This document shows positions 53,789 through 63,136 of a stretch of 64,000 nt of DNA, one piece after another. Position 1 is the stretch's first letter, and every line of letters begins with the position of its first letter. The position numbers and the translations under genes were made by a program. The stretch comes from Pseudomonas mendocina (GTDB lineage: Bacteria; Pseudomonadota; Gammaproteobacteria; Pseudomonadales; Pseudomonadaceae): positions 2,542,001-2,606,000 of the forward strand of contig NZ_CP027657.1 of NCBI RefSeq assembly GCF_003008615.1, in the 5' to 3' direction. The notes under the pieces are model-generated. The model worked only from the letters and a program-made list of their open reading frames with translations, searched no databases and was not told the origin of the DNA.

Positions 53789-54094
53789 ATGATCACCTGC
53801 TACCTGCGCTATATCGTCGACCCCTACAAGCTCAAGGAATTCGAGCACTACGCCAAGCTGTGGATTCCGCTGGTGGAGCGTTTCGGCGGCAGCCATCATG
53901 GCTACTTCCTGCCCTCGGAAGGTGCCAACAACGTCGCCCTGGCGCTGTTCAGCTTCCCCAGCCTGGCTGACTACGAACGCTATCGGCAGGACTCCTTCGC
54001 CGACGCCGAATGCCAGGCGGCCTTCCGCTATGCCGAAGAGACGCGCTGTATCCTCAGCTACGAGCGCAGCTTCTTGCGCCCCGTGTTCGACTAG
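53789..54094 (+). CDS. NIPSNAP-family protein
   Basis: 101 residues, MITCYLRYIVDPYKLKEFEH at the start. The NIPSNAP (dimeric alpha/beta barrel) fold with FGGSHHGYFLPSEGANNVAL and the C-terminal SFPSLADYERYRQDS. Members bind small molecules and often sit in catabolic operons. Follows the P1 peptidase after 200 bases of repeats. Function not assignable. Confidence 0.85.
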   Translation: MITCYLRYIVDPYKLKEFEHYAKLWIPLVERFGGSHHGYFLPSEGANNVALALFSFPSLADYERYRQDSFADAECQAAFRYAEETRCILSYERSFLRPVFD

Positions 54095-54181
54095 CTCGAC
54101 CCGGTATTTCTGGCCCGCCCTTGCAGCTCTGGCAGCTGAACTAGACTTACAGCTCCCGAGGCCACAGCCAGACAGCAGCCC

Positions 54182-55789
54182 ATGAATATTCGTCAGAAGA
54201 TGATCGCCAGCGGAGTACTGAGCGTGGCCGTTGCCGCGGGCCTGGGCGCGGTGGGTTTCTGGGGCCAGACCCAACTCAATGGCGCGCTGGCGCAGAACGA
54301 GCTGAGCGTCGCCGCGCTGCGCAACCACCTGGAGGGGGACATGATGCACGACGCGCTGCGCGCCGATGTGTTAGCCGCTTTCAGCGTCGAGGCCGGTGAT
54401 CAGGCCGCTGCCGAGCAGGTGCGCAAGGATCTGCGCGAGCATGCCGACTGGTTCAAGCGTGCCCTGGCCGCCAACGCCCAGTTGCCGCTACCGGCCGACA
54501 TCCAGCAGGCCATTGCCCAGTCGCAACCAGCGCTCACCGCCTACATCGCCGAAGCCGAGCAGATCACTGAAACGGCCCTGCGCGACGCGCAGGCCGCCAA
54601 AGCGGGAATGTCCGAGTTCATGCAGCGTTTCAGCGAGCTCGAAGCCAAGAACGAGGCGCTCAGCAGCCTGATCGAAGAGCAGGTGAGTGCTGCTCACCAG
54701 AGTGGTCAGACTGCCGTAAGCCAGGCCTCGGTCTATCTGATCACCGGCATCGTGCTGGTCAGTCTGCTGCTCGGCCTGATCACCTGGAGCCTGATGCGCA
54801 GCGTGCTCGGACCGCTACAACGTTCCGTCGACGCTGCGCGCGCCATCGCCAGCGGTAACCTGCGCGGTCGCATCGATGTGGATCGGCAGGACGAGGCCGG
54901 CCACCTGCTGCAGGCGCTGGCCGAGATGCAGGGCAACCTCGGCCGGATGATCAGCAGCATCACCCAGAACAGCGAGCAGTTGCAGCACACCGCCCGCGCG
55001 CTGACCGGCACGGCCCAACGTATTCTGCAGGACTCGACCCAGCAGGCGGACAGTGCCACGAGCATGGCTGCGGCCATGGAGCAGATGATCCAGAACATCG
55101 CCCAGGTCTCCACGCACGCCCACGATGCCAAAGGCATTTCCGCTCATTCCGGGCAACTGGCCGACAGCGGTGGCCAGGTCATCCTCGGTGTGGTCGACGG
55201 CATGAACCGTATCGCCGAGGCGGTCACCTCGTCGTCCGAGACGATTACCGAGTTGGGGCGTTCATCCGAGGAAATCCATTCGATCATTCAGGTCATCAAG
55301 AGCATCGCCGAGCAGACCAACCTGCTCGCCCTCAATGCCGCGATCGAGGCTGCACGCGCGGGGGAGGCCGGGCGTGGTTTCGCCGTGGTCGCCGATGAGG
55401 TGCGCAACCTGGCCGCCCGCACCGCGCACTCGACCCAGGAAATCACCGACATGATCGGGCGCATTCGCAGCAATACCCACCTGGCGGTGGACAGCATGCA
55501 GGCCGGTGTGACCCGGGTGAACGATGGCGTGACCCTGGCGCACCAGGCCGGCGATTCAATCAATGAAATACGTGATGGCGCGCAACGCGCCGCCCAGGTG
55601 GTGGAGGAGATTTCCCAAACCATCGGCGAGCAGAGCAATGCCAGCAGCGAGGTGGCGCAGCGTGTCGAGCAGATCGCGCAGATGGCTCAGCACAACGCCC
55701 AGGCGGTGAACGAGCTGGCGCACTCGGCCGAGGAACTGGAACGGGTGGCGCAGGGCATGCGCAACGCCGTCATGCAGTTCCAGGTCTGA
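54182..55789 (+). CDS. Methyl-accepting chemotaxis protein (four-helix-bundle sensor, HAMP, MA)
   Basis: 535 residues. Membrane helix about 8-28, periplasmic helical bundle to about 180, second helix about 185-207 ([20 protein letters not shown]), HAMP to about 260, and the signalling tip [20 protein letters not shown] near 372. A canonical chemoreceptor. Its position among amine and sulfonate-type uptake genes suggests attraction to one of their substrates; inference only. Start ATG 54182 follows AGCAGCCC with a weak ribosome-binding site. Confidence 0.93.
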   Translation: MNIRQKMIASGVLSVAVAAGLGAVGFWGQTQLNGALAQNELSVAALRNHLEGDMMHDALRADVLAAFSVEAGDQAAAEQVRKDLREHADWFKRALAANAQLPLPADIQQAIAQSQPALTAYIAEAEQITETALRDAQAAKAGMSEFMQRFSELEAKNEALSSLIEEQVSAAHQSGQTAVSQASVYLITGIVLVSLLLGLITWSLMRSVLGPLQRSVDAARAIASGNLRGRIDVDRQDEAGHLLQALAEMQGNLGRMISSITQNSEQLQHTARALTGTAQRILQDSTQQADSATSMAAAMEQMIQNIAQVSTHAHDAKGISAHSGQLADSGGQVILGVVDGMNRIAEAVTSSSETITELGRSSEEIHSIIQVIKSIAEQTNLLALNAAIEAARAGEAGRGFAVVADEVRNLAARTAHSTQEITDMIGRIRSNTHLAVDSMQAGVTRVNDGVTLAHQAGDSINEIRDGAQRAAQVVEEISQTIGEQSNASSEVAQRVEQIAQMAQHNAQAVNELAHSAEELERVAQGMRNAVMQFQV

Positions 55790-55799
55790 GTCGCCGGAT

Positions 55800-56723
55800 T
55801 CAGGCGGGCTGCGCCACGCGCTTCTCGCCCAGCTCCGCCTTGCAGTAGTCGACGAACAACTGCGCCGGTTTGGTCAGTTGTGCGCGCTTCAGCCAGGCTG
55901 CGACCAGGCCGGAACCGGTGACGTCCTCGGTGATGTTCACGCACACCACCTGCTTGCCGTCGTAGGTGGTGTTGCAGTGGGGGCGGGTGACCAGCACCGA
56001 GAAGCCGAAGCCCTGGCCGACCATGCCGCGCACCATCTCGATGGAGGGCGAGCTGAACACGATGTTCGGTGACAGGCCCAGCTCCTCGAAGATGCTCACG
56101 AAGTAGCCCCGGCTCGGCAGCACGTCGAGCAGGATCATCGGGTCGAGCACCAGGTCGCGCAGCGACACTTGTGCCTGGGCGGCGTAGCGGTGGCCTTCGG
56201 GCAGCAACGCGTAGGGACGTTGCGGCGGCATCAGCGGTTCGGTCTCGATGGTGCCGTCCAGGTCGTGCTCGTAGAAGATCGCCAGGTCGAAGCGGCCGGC
56301 GGTCAGGCCCTGCACCAGCTCGTGCTGCTCGCCGTCGTGCAGACGGATTTCCACGCCGGGGTAGCGCTGGCGAAAGCCGGCGATCAGGCGTGGCAGGTAG
56401 AGCGGGGCGACCGTCTCGAAGCAGCCGATGTCGATCTGCCCGGCCACCACGTCGTTGTCGGCCAGGGCGTTCTGTTCGAACTCGTGCGCCATGCGCAGCA
56501 GCTCCTGCGCCTTGCGGTAGAAGCGCGCACCACTGGGGGTGAGTGAGACGCCCTGGGCGTGGTGGCGGATGAACAGCTGCACGCCGAAGCTTTCTTCCAG
56601 GCCCTTGATTGCTGTGGAGATGGAGGGCTGGGCGATGTACAGCTTGCGCGACGCCTCGGCGACGCTACCGCATTCGACGGTGGTGACGAAATACTTGAGT
56701 TGACGCAGGGTGTAGGCAGCCAC
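55800..56723 (-). CDS. LysR-family transcriptional regulator
   Basis: 307 residues from the GTG at 56723 (reading MAAYTLRQLKYFVTTVECGS), chosen because GAGGT lies just upstream; the frame is open to 56762. Winged helix (SVAEASRKLYIAQPSISTAI) and effector domain with DIGCFETVAPLYLPRLI. Convergent with the chemoreceptor gene. Divergent from the aldehyde dehydrogenase across 460 bases with a T-N11-A dyad at 57097-57111, making the amine cluster its probable target. Confidence 0.92.
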   Translation of the reverse strand: MAAYTLRQLKYFVTTVECGSVAEASRKLYIAQPSISTAIKGLEESFGVQLFIRHHAQGVSLTPSGARFYRKAQELLRMAHEFEQNALADNDVVAGQIDIGCFETVAPLYLPRLIAGFRQRYPGVEIRLHDGEQHELVQGLTAGRFDLAIFYEHDLDGTIETEPLMPPQRPYALLPEGHRYAAQAQVSLRDLVLDPMILLDVLPSRGYFVSIFEELGLSPNIVFSSPSIEMVRGMVGQGFGFSVLVTRPHCNTTYDGKQVVCVNITEDVTGSGLVAAWLKRAQLTKPAQLFVDYCKAELGEKRVAQPA

Positions 56724-57183
56724 GCAAGGAACCTCGGTCGATCTTCTTCTGGTTCTCACCATACCCGCAGATCAGGGGGCGGTAGGCGAGCATCTTGTTT
56801 GCCAGTGGCCATATTTTTTATGGCCCTGGGCGGGGGATGCCTTGCAAGAGTCGTACTCGGTGCTGATGGCGAGCGTCTGCATGTGGTGGTGGACTGAAGC
56901 CCACCCTACGCGCTGAAACGGATCGCCGCCCGGCCCACCCTGCAAGGTGTAGTGCGGGCTGAAATGGTGCGTGGCGTTGGACTGTCTGGTGTGCTTCGCG
57001 TCAGGCGTGGCGCGGCCTTGCGGCGCGTCATTGGGTATTTGCACAAGGAGTTGGCGGGCTGCACTACCTTGGTGCGGGTGTGACCATCTTTTTCGTATGT
57101 CCCGGCGACATTTTTAATATTTTTCCTATCTTCGGGCTTGCGCCACCATCAGTTCCGCAACCGCCAAACGGTACAAGGGGACT
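56724..57183. promoter_or_regulatory. Intergenic region between LysR and aldehyde dehydrogenase genes
   Basis: 460 bases without a gene. Contains a partial GTAGGGTGGGCT-type repeat (56893-56905 region), then an AT-rich stretch 57080-57130 (CATCTTTTTC, TTTTTAATATTTTTCC) likely to hold the promoter, with the dyad ATGTC-N5-GACAT (57097-57111). Nothing else identifiable. Confidence 0.5.
57097..57111. promoter_or_regulatory. Candidate LysR operator upstream of the aldehyde dehydrogenase gene
   Basis: ATGTC (57097-57101), CCGGC, GACAT (57107-57111): perfect dyad with a T-N11-A core, 72 bases before the coding start. Position and shape fit activation by the LysR protein at 55800-56723. Confidence 0.5.
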
Positions 57184-58680
57184 GTGGTGTACGAACTCAG
57201 CGACTGGCAGCAACGCGCCCGGCAGCAAGCCTTCATCGAACAGGCCATCATCGGTGGTCGCCGTGTGGCGGCGCAGTCCGGCGCTACCTTCGCGGCCATC
57301 AACCCGGCCACCGGCCAGGTGCTGGCGCAGGTCGCCGCCTGTGGCGAGGCCGAGGTCGAGCTGGCCGTGCGCAGCGCCCGCCAGGCCTTCGACGCTGGCG
57401 TCTGGTCGCAGCGCTCCCCGAGCGAGCGCAAGCAGGTGCTGCTGCGCCTGGCCGAGCTGATCCTGGCCCATCGCGACGAACTGGCACTGCTCGATTCGCT
57501 GAACATGGGCAAGCCGGTGATGGATGCCTGGAATATCGACGTGCCCGGTGCCGCCGGCGTGTTCCGCTGGTACGCCGAGAGCCTCGACAAGCTCTACGAC
57601 GAAGTCGCGCCCAGTGCGCGCAACGTGCTCGCCACCATCACCCGTGAAGCGCTGGGCGTGGTCGCCGCCGTGGTGCCGTGGAATTTCCCGCTGGACATGG
57701 CCGCCTGGAAGCTGGCGCCAGCCCTGGCTGCCGGCAACTCGGTGGTGCTCAAGCCCGCCGAGCAGTCGCCGTTCTCCGCCCTGCGCCTGGCCGAGCTGGC
57801 GCTGCAGGCCGGCCTGCCGGAAGGCGTGCTGAACGTGGTGCCGGGGCTAGGCGAGAGCGCCGGCAAGGCCCTTGGTCTGCATATGGACGTCGACTGCCTG
57901 GCCTTTACCGGCTCCACCGAGGTGGGCAAATACTTCATGGGCTACTCGGCGCAGTCCAACCTCAAGCAGGTGTGGCTGGAGTGCGGTGGCAAGAGCGCCA
58001 ATCTGGTGTTCGCCGACAGCCAGGATCTCGACCTGGCCGCCGAGAAGGCCGCCTTCGGCATCTTCTTCAACCAGGGCGAGGTGTGCTCGGCCAACTCGCG
58101 CCTGCTGGTGCAGCGTTCGATCCATGACGAATTCGTCGAGCGCCTGCAGGCCAAGGCACGCGACTGGCTGCCCGGCGATCCACTCGACCCGGCCAGCCGT
58201 GCCGGTGCCATCGTCGAAGCGCGGCAGACCGCACGGATCATGGACTTCATCAAGGACGCCCAGGCCGACGGCGCACGCCTGGTCTGCGGCGGCGAGCAAC
58301 TGACTGTAGGCCGCTCGGACAACTTTATCGCGCCGACCATTTTCACCAGCGTAACGCCGAGCAGCCGCCTGGCCCGCGAGGAAGTCTTCGGCCCGGTGCT
58401 GGCGGTGCTGCCGTTCGATTCCGAGGACGAAGCCGTGGCCCTGGCCAACGACAGCGTCTACGGCCTGGCCGCCTCGCTGTGGAGCGACGACCTCAACCGC
58501 GCCCACCGTGTCGCCCGTCGCCTCAAGGCCGGCACCGTGTCGGTCAACACCGTCGATGCGCTGGACGTCAGCACGCCGTTCGGTGGCGGCAAGCAGTCCG
58601 GCTTTGGCCGCGACCTGTCGCTGCATTCGTTCGACAAGTACACCCAACTGAAAACCACCTGGTTCCAACTGCGTCCCTAG
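57184..58680 (+). CDS. Aldehyde dehydrogenase (KauB/PuuC-like)
   Basis: 498 residues from GTG 57184 (GTG at 57187 also possible). NAD-dependent family with AVVPWNFPLDMAAWKLAPAL, catalytic Glu266 in VWLECGGKSANLVF and catalytic Cys301 in NQGEVCSANSRLL, late SGFGRDLSLHSFDKY. Most similar in motif detail to Pseudomonas KauB/PauC (4-guanidinobutyraldehyde and aminoaldehyde dehydrogenases) and could supply the PuuC step missing near the PuuAB-like genes. Its TAG stop lies inside a GTAGGGTGCGC palindrome. Confidence 0.93.
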   Translation: MVYELSDWQQRARQQAFIEQAIIGGRRVAAQSGATFAAINPATGQVLAQVAACGEAEVELAVRSARQAFDAGVWSQRSPSERKQVLLRLAELILAHRDELALLDSLNMGKPVMDAWNIDVPGAAGVFRWYAESLDKLYDEVAPSARNVLATITREALGVVAAVVPWNFPLDMAAWKLAPALAAGNSVVLKPAEQSPFSALRLAELALQAGLPEGVLNVVPGLGESAGKALGLHMDVDCLAFTGSTEVGKYFMGYSAQSNLKQVWLECGGKSANLVFADSQDLDLAAEKAAFGIFFNQGEVCSANSRLLVQRSIHDEFVERLQAKARDWLPGDPLDPASRAGAIVEARQTARIMDFIKDAQADGARLVCGGEQLTVGRSDNFIAPTIFTSVTPSSRLAREEVFGPVLAVLPFDSEDEAVALANDSVYGLAASLWSDDLNRAHRVARRLKAGTVSVNTVDALDVSTPFGGGKQSGFGRDLSLHSFDKYTQLKTTWFQLRP

Positions 58681-58783
58681 GGTGCGCCGCGCACACCGGA
58701 TGGCTCCCCGGTTTGTAGGGTGCGCTGTGCGCACCAGGTGGAGTTGATCAGATTATTAACGGTGCGCACGGCGCACTCTACAC
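58678..58783. repeat. Three GTAGGGTGCGC palindromes
   Basis: TAGGGTGCGCC...GCGCACACC (58678-58697, sharing the upstream TAG stop), GTAGGGTGCGC...GTGCGCACC (58715-58735) and an inverted copy ending GCGCACTCTAC (58761-58781). Same family as the IS-occupied sites. Confidence 0.82.
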
Positions 58784-58804
58784 GCCACTGGCGGAGACCT
58801 TGCG

Positions 58805-60178
58805 ATGACTGCCCCGAAGCACAGCACATCCGAATACCAGGCACTGGATGCGGCGCACCATATCCATGCCTTCCTCGACCAGAGGGCGCTCAACGAGAAG
58901 GGCGCGCTGGTCATCGCCAAGGGCCAGGGCCTGAACCTCTGGGACACGGACGGCAAGCGCTATCTGGATGGCATGTCCGGCTTGTGGTGCACCGCGCTGG
59001 GCTATGGCCGCGCCGACCTGAATGCCGCCGCAACGCGCCAGCTCGAAGAGCTGCCGTACTACAACTTGTTCTTCCACACCACGCATCCGCGCGTGGTGGA
59101 GCTGTCCGAGCTGCTCTTCAGCCTGCTGCCCAAGCACTACAGCCACGCCATCTACACCAACTCCGGCTCCGAGGCCAACGAGGTGCTGATCCGCACCGTG
59201 CGCCGCTACTGGCAGGTGGTCGGCAAGCCGAGCAAGACCGTGATGATCGGCCGCTGGAACGGCTATCACGGCTCTACCCTGGGCAGCACCGCGCTTGGCG
59301 GTATGGGTTTCATGCACGAGATGGGCGGCATGCTGCCGGGCTTCGCCCATATCGGTGAGCCCTACTACTTTGCCGAGGGTGGCGACTTGTCCGAAGAAGC
59401 CTTCGGCCTCAAGGCCGCCCGCGAGCTGGAAGCGAAGATCCTCGAACTGGGCGCCGAGAACGTCGCTGCCTTCGTCGCCGAACCCTTCCAGGGCGCCGGC
59501 GGCATGATCTTCCCGCCGGCCAGCTACTGGGCCGAGGTGCAGCGTATCTGCCGCCAGTACGACGTGCTGCTCTGCGCCGACGAGGTGATCGGTGGCTTTG
59601 GCCGTACCGGTGAGTGGTTCGCCCACCAGCATTTCGGCTTCCAGCCCGACACCCTGACCATCGCCAAGGGCCTGACCAGCGGTTACATCCCCATGGGTGG
59701 CCTGGTGCTCAGCGGTCGCATCGCCGACGCCCTGGTGCAGGAAGGCGGCGTGTTCGCCCACGGCCTGACCTACGCCGGCCACCCGGTGGCCGCCGCCGTG
59801 GCCATCGCCAATCTCACCGCGCTGCGCGACGAGAAGATCGTCGAGACGGTCAAGACCGATACCGGCCCGTACCTGCAGAAACTGCTGCGCGAGACCTTCG
59901 AAGGTCACCCGCTGATCGGCGATATCCAGGGCACCGGCCTGGTCGCCGCATTGCAGTTTGCCGAGGACAAGGCCAAGCGCAAGCGCTTCGCCAACGAGAA
60001 CGACATCGCCTGGCACTGCCGCACCGTCGGCTTCGACGAGGGCCTGATCATTCGCTCCACCCTCGGCCGCATGATCATGGCGCCGGCCCTGGTGGCCACG
60101 CATGCCGAGCTGGACGAACTGGTGGAGAAGACCAAACGCGCGGTGGATCGCACTGGGCGTGAGCTGAACCTGATGTGA
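58805..60178 (+). CDS. Class III aminotransferase (SpuC/GabT-like, amine:pyruvate type)
   Basis: 457 residues. PLP Lys288 in LTIAKGLTSGYIPMGG, Asp in LLCADEVIGGFGRTG, and GSEANEVLIR; the closing VGFDEGLIIRSTLGRMIMAP is typical of putrescine/beta-alanine:pyruvate transaminases (SpuC). It should remove the amino group from a terminal amine to give an aldehyde for the upstream dehydrogenase. Starts 124 bases after the dehydrogenase, separated by palindromes. Confidence 0.92.
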   Translation: MTAPKHSTSEYQALDAAHHIHAFLDQRALNEKGALVIAKGQGLNLWDTDGKRYLDGMSGLWCTALGYGRADLNAAATRQLEELPYYNLFFHTTHPRVVELSELLFSLLPKHYSHAIYTNSGSEANEVLIRTVRRYWQVVGKPSKTVMIGRWNGYHGSTLGSTALGGMGFMHEMGGMLPGFAHIGEPYYFAEGGDLSEEAFGLKAARELEAKILELGAENVAAFVAEPFQGAGGMIFPPASYWAEVQRICRQYDVLLCADEVIGGFGRTGEWFAHQHFGFQPDTLTIAKGLTSGYIPMGGLVLSGRIADALVQEGGVFAHGLTYAGHPVAAAVAIANLTALRDEKIVETVKTDTGPYLQKLLRETFEGHPLIGDIQGTGLVAALQFAEDKAKRKRFANENDIAWHCRTVGFDEGLIIRSTLGRMIMAPALVATHAELDELVEKTKRAVDRTGRELNLM

Positions 60179-60188
60179 GCCGAAGGCT

Positions 60189-60234
60189 GTAGGAGCGGAT
60201 TCATCCGCGATATCGCGGCTAAAGCCGCTCCCAC
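60189..60234. repeat. GTAGGAGCGG-type hairpin repeat
   Basis: GTAGGAGCGGATTCATCCGC and GCGGCTAAAGCCGCTCCCAC form a long imperfect hairpin after the aminotransferase. The rest of the 203-base gap shows only the next gene's leader. Confidence 0.72.
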
Positions 60235-60381
60235 GAAAAGCCCCCGAAACCGCCCCACAGAGGGCGGCGAAGAATCAGGCGCCGATCCAACGAAGTCGGC
60301 CCGTAAACGTGTAATTCGGCCACTGGCCAATCCCTGCCCCACGTAAACCAATAACGAGCCAACAGGCTGTGGGAGTGCTAC

Positions 60382-61368
60382 ATGAAATCGTCCTTGCACC
60401 ACCGTATCGTCCGTTCCTTCGCGTGCACCGCACTGGCTGCCGGCATGGCCGCCACCGCCCAGGCCGGCACCCTGTCCATCGGCCACACCACCTGGGTCGG
60501 TTACGGCACCCTGTACCTGGCCCGTGACCTCGGCTACTTCAAGGAAGCCGGCCTCGACCTGCAACTGACCACCATCGAAGAAGCCTCGATGTACATGGCC
60601 GCGCAGGCCTCGGGCAAGCTCTCCGGCTCGGCCTCGACCATCGACGAGATCCTCAAGTACCGCTCCAAGGATTTCTGCTTCAAGGCCGTGGCGGCGCTGG
60701 ACGAATCCCACGGCGGCGATGGCATCGTGGTGCAGAACGACATCGCCGACATGCAGGGCCTCAAGGGCAAGGCCGTGGCGGTCAACGAGGGCTCGGTGTC
60801 GCAGTTCTGGCTCAGCTACCTGCTGAAGAATGCCGGCATGAGCATGAGCGATATCGAGGTGCAGAACATGACCGCCGACGACGCCGCCTCGGCCTTCATC
60901 GCCGGCCACGTACCGGCCGCAGTGACCTGGGAGCCGAACCTGACCATGGTCAAGCAGAAGGGCAGCGGCAAGGTGCTGGTCGACAGCAGCGCCACGCCCG
61001 GCGTGATCGTCGACGTGGTGGCACTGGACTGCGGCGTCATCGAGAAGCAGCCGGAAGACGTCAAGGCGCTGGTCGCGGGCCTGTACAAGGCGGTCGAGTA
61101 CACCAAGCAGAACCCGGAGAAGGCCTACGAAATCATGGCCAAGGGCGTTGGCGGCTACCTGTCCAATCCCAAGGATCTGGCCGAAGCGGCCAAGGGCGTG
61201 AAGTTCTACGACCAGGCCATGAGCGAGAAGCTGCTCGGCACCCCCGGCAAGGCCGGCGACATCGCCGAGATCATCAAGCTGGCCAACGAGACCTGGAGCA
61301 CCCTGCAGGGCAAGCCCTACGCGGTGAGCTACGAGGATCTGGTGGATACCGCCTTCGTCACGCCGTAA
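60382..61368 (+). CDS. ABC transporter substrate-binding protein (taurine/sulfonate/NMT1-like)
   Basis: 328 residues. Signal peptide cut after AQAG. TLSIGHTTWVGYGTLYLARD, LGYFKEAGLDLQLTTIEEAS and SGKLSGSASTIDE match TauA/SsuA/ThiY-type binding proteins. Ligand unknown; these import taurine, alkanesulfonates, pyrimidine precursors or amines. Starts the three-gene importer at 60382-63135. Confidence 0.9.
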   Translation: MKSSLHHRIVRSFACTALAAGMAATAQAGTLSIGHTTWVGYGTLYLARDLGYFKEAGLDLQLTTIEEASMYMAAQASGKLSGSASTIDEILKYRSKDFCFKAVAALDESHGGDGIVVQNDIADMQGLKGKAVAVNEGSVSQFWLSYLLKNAGMSMSDIEVQNMTADDAASAFIAGHVPAAVTWEPNLTMVKQKGSGKVLVDSSATPGVIVDVVALDCGVIEKQPEDVKALVAGLYKAVEYTKQNPEKAYEIMAKGVGGYLSNPKDLAEAAKGVKFYDQAMSEKLLGTPGKAGDIAEIIKLANETWSTLQGKPYAVSYEDLVDTAFVTP

Positions 61369-61391
61369 CCCTTCTGCGCAGAACGGGCTCT

Positions 61392-61438
61392 GTGGGAGGG
61401 GCTTCAGCCGCGACCGTCGCCGCTGAAGCGCCTCCCAC
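61392..61438. repeat. GTGGGAGGGGCTTCAGCC-type inverted repeat
   Basis: Left arm 61392-61414 and right arm 61416-61438. Located in the 142-base gap between the binding protein and permease genes, the same relative position as 49577-49636 in the polyamine-type importer. Confidence 0.82.
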
Positions 61439-61510
61439 GGTGCCCGCCCCAGCGGCAGAGGGGCCGACTGCGCGTTCAGCTTCTTCAATACCCGCAACAC
61501 GAGGTGGTTA

Positions 61511-62314
61511 ATGGCCACGCAAAAATCCTGGGTGCAGCGCTGCCTGACCCCGAAAGTCGACCTGCCTGGTCGTTTGGTACTGGGCGCCAGTAGCCTGTGC
61601 TGGCTGCTGGTGCTGGGCCTGTGGGCCATCCTTTCTTACGGCGGCGTAGTGCCGTCGATGTTCCTGCCGACGCCGGGCGATGTGATCGCCGCCGGCGTGC
61701 GCCTCGCCGGTGATGGCACCCTGAGCAAGCACGTGCTGGCCAGCCTGGAAGTGGTGCTGATCGGCTTCGTCGTGTCGTCGCTGGTGTCGGTGCCGCTGGG
61801 CCTGTTGATGGGCAGCTTTCGCATCGTCCAGGCCTTTCTCGAACCACTGGTGAACTTCATCCGCTACCTGCCGGTGACCAGCTTCGTGCCGTTGTTCATC
61901 CTGTGGATCGGCATCGGCCTGGAACAGCGCGTGGCGGTGATCATCTTCGGCGTGTTCTTCCAGCAACTGGTGATGGTCGCCGACGTCTCCAAGGGCGTCT
62001 CGCGTGATCTGCTCAACGCCAGCTACACCCTCGGCGCCAGCCGCCGCGATGTGGTGCTGCACGTGCTCGGCCCAGCCTCGCTGCCCGGCATCCTCGACAC
62101 CCTGCGGGTGACCATGGGCTGGGCCTGGACCTACCTGGTAGTGGCGGAACTGGTCGCCGCCAGCAGCGGCCTCGGCTACATCAGTCTGAAGGCCATGCGC
62201 GGCTTCCAGGTGGACGTGATCTTCCTCGCCATCGCCATCATCGGCCTGCTCGGGCTGATCACCGACCAACTGTTCCGTCTGCTTCGACTGAGGATTGCCG
62301 CATGGGCGCAGTAG
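61511..62314 (+). CDS. ABC transporter permease (TauC/SsuC-like)
   Basis: 267 residues, six membrane helices, EAA loop DLLNASYTLGASRRDVVLHV. Forms the channel with the ATPase that follows; overlaps that gene by 13 bases. Starts after a weak AGGTGG ribosome-binding site. Confidence 0.93.
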   Translation: MATQKSWVQRCLTPKVDLPGRLVLGASSLCWLLVLGLWAILSYGGVVPSMFLPTPGDVIAAGVRLAGDGTLSKHVLASLEVVLIGFVVSSLVSVPLGLLMGSFRIVQAFLEPLVNFIRYLPVTSFVPLFILWIGIGLEQRVAVIIFGVFFQQLVMVADVSKGVSRDLLNASYTLGASRRDVVLHVLGPASLPGILDTLRVTMGWAWTYLVVAELVAASSGLGYISLKAMRGFQVDVIFLAIAIIGLLGLITDQLFRLLRLRIAAWAQ

Positions 62315-63135
62315 CCAAGAAACCCTACATCATGCCGCCGCTCAGCGAGTACGCCGAGGTCGCCGCGCGGCTCAAGGTGGACGACGTCAGCCTGCGCTAC
62401 CAGTCGCCCAAGGGCGACACCTTCACCGCGCTGGATCGCGTCTCCTTCGAGGTGCCGGATCAGCAGTTCGCGGTGATCGTCGGCCCGTCCGGCTGTGGCA
62501 AGTCGAGCCTGCTCTACCTCACTGCCGGTCTCAACGAGCCTACCGAGGGCGAGATCTACGTCGGCGGGCAGAAGGTCGATGGCCCCGGCGCCGACCGTGG
62601 CATGGTGTTCCAGGGTTACACCCTGTTCCCCTGGCTGACCGTGCGCCAGAACATCGAATTCGGCCTCAAGCGGCGCAAGCTGCCGGCCAGCGAGATCCGC
62701 ACCATCGTCGAGTTCTACCTCAACGAAGTGGGCCTGGCCAAGTTCGCCGAGCATTACCCCAAGCAGCTTTCCGGCGGCATGATGCAGCGCGTGGCCATCG
62801 CCCGTGCGCTGGCCAACGACCCGCAGATTCTGCTGATGGACGAACCTTTCGGCGCCCTCGACAGCCAGACCCGCCTGCAGATGCAGCAACTGCTGCTGCA
62901 GGTGTGGGGCAACAGCAAGAAGACCGTGGTGTTCGTCACCCACGACATCGACGAAGCCATCCTGCTCGCCGACCGCATCTACGTGATGGGCGCGCGCCCG
63001 GGGCGGATCAAGGAAATCCTCGACGTGCCCATCGAGCGCCCGCGCACCCTCGACGTGGTCATGGAGCCCGAGTTCATCCGCATGAAGCGGCACATCCTCG
63101 GCCTGCTGCATGACGACATGGAAGAGGTGCATTGA
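62302..63135 (+). CDS. ABC transporter ATP-binding protein (TauB/SsuB-like)
   Basis: 277 residues. Walker [11 protein letters not shown]-loop [11 protein letters not shown], signature [15 protein letters not shown], Walker [12 protein letters not shown], switch His in [13 protein letters not shown]. An N-terminal stretch of about 28 residues before the usual family start. Stop is one base before the GMC gene start. Confidence 0.95.
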   Translation: MGAVAKKPYIMPPLSEYAEVAARLKVDDVSLRYQSPKGDTFTALDRVSFEVPDQQFAVIVGPSGCGKSSLLYLTAGLNEPTEGEIYVGGQKVDGPGADRGMVFQGYTLFPWLTVRQNIEFGLKRRKLPASEIRTIVEFYLNEVGLAKFAEHYPKQLSGGMMQRVAIARALANDPQILLMDEPFGALDSQTRLQMQQLLLQVWGNSKKTVVFVTHDIDEAILLADRIYVMGARPGRIKEILDVPIERPRTLDVVMEPEFIRMKRHILGLLHDDMEEVH

Positions 63136-63136
63136 G

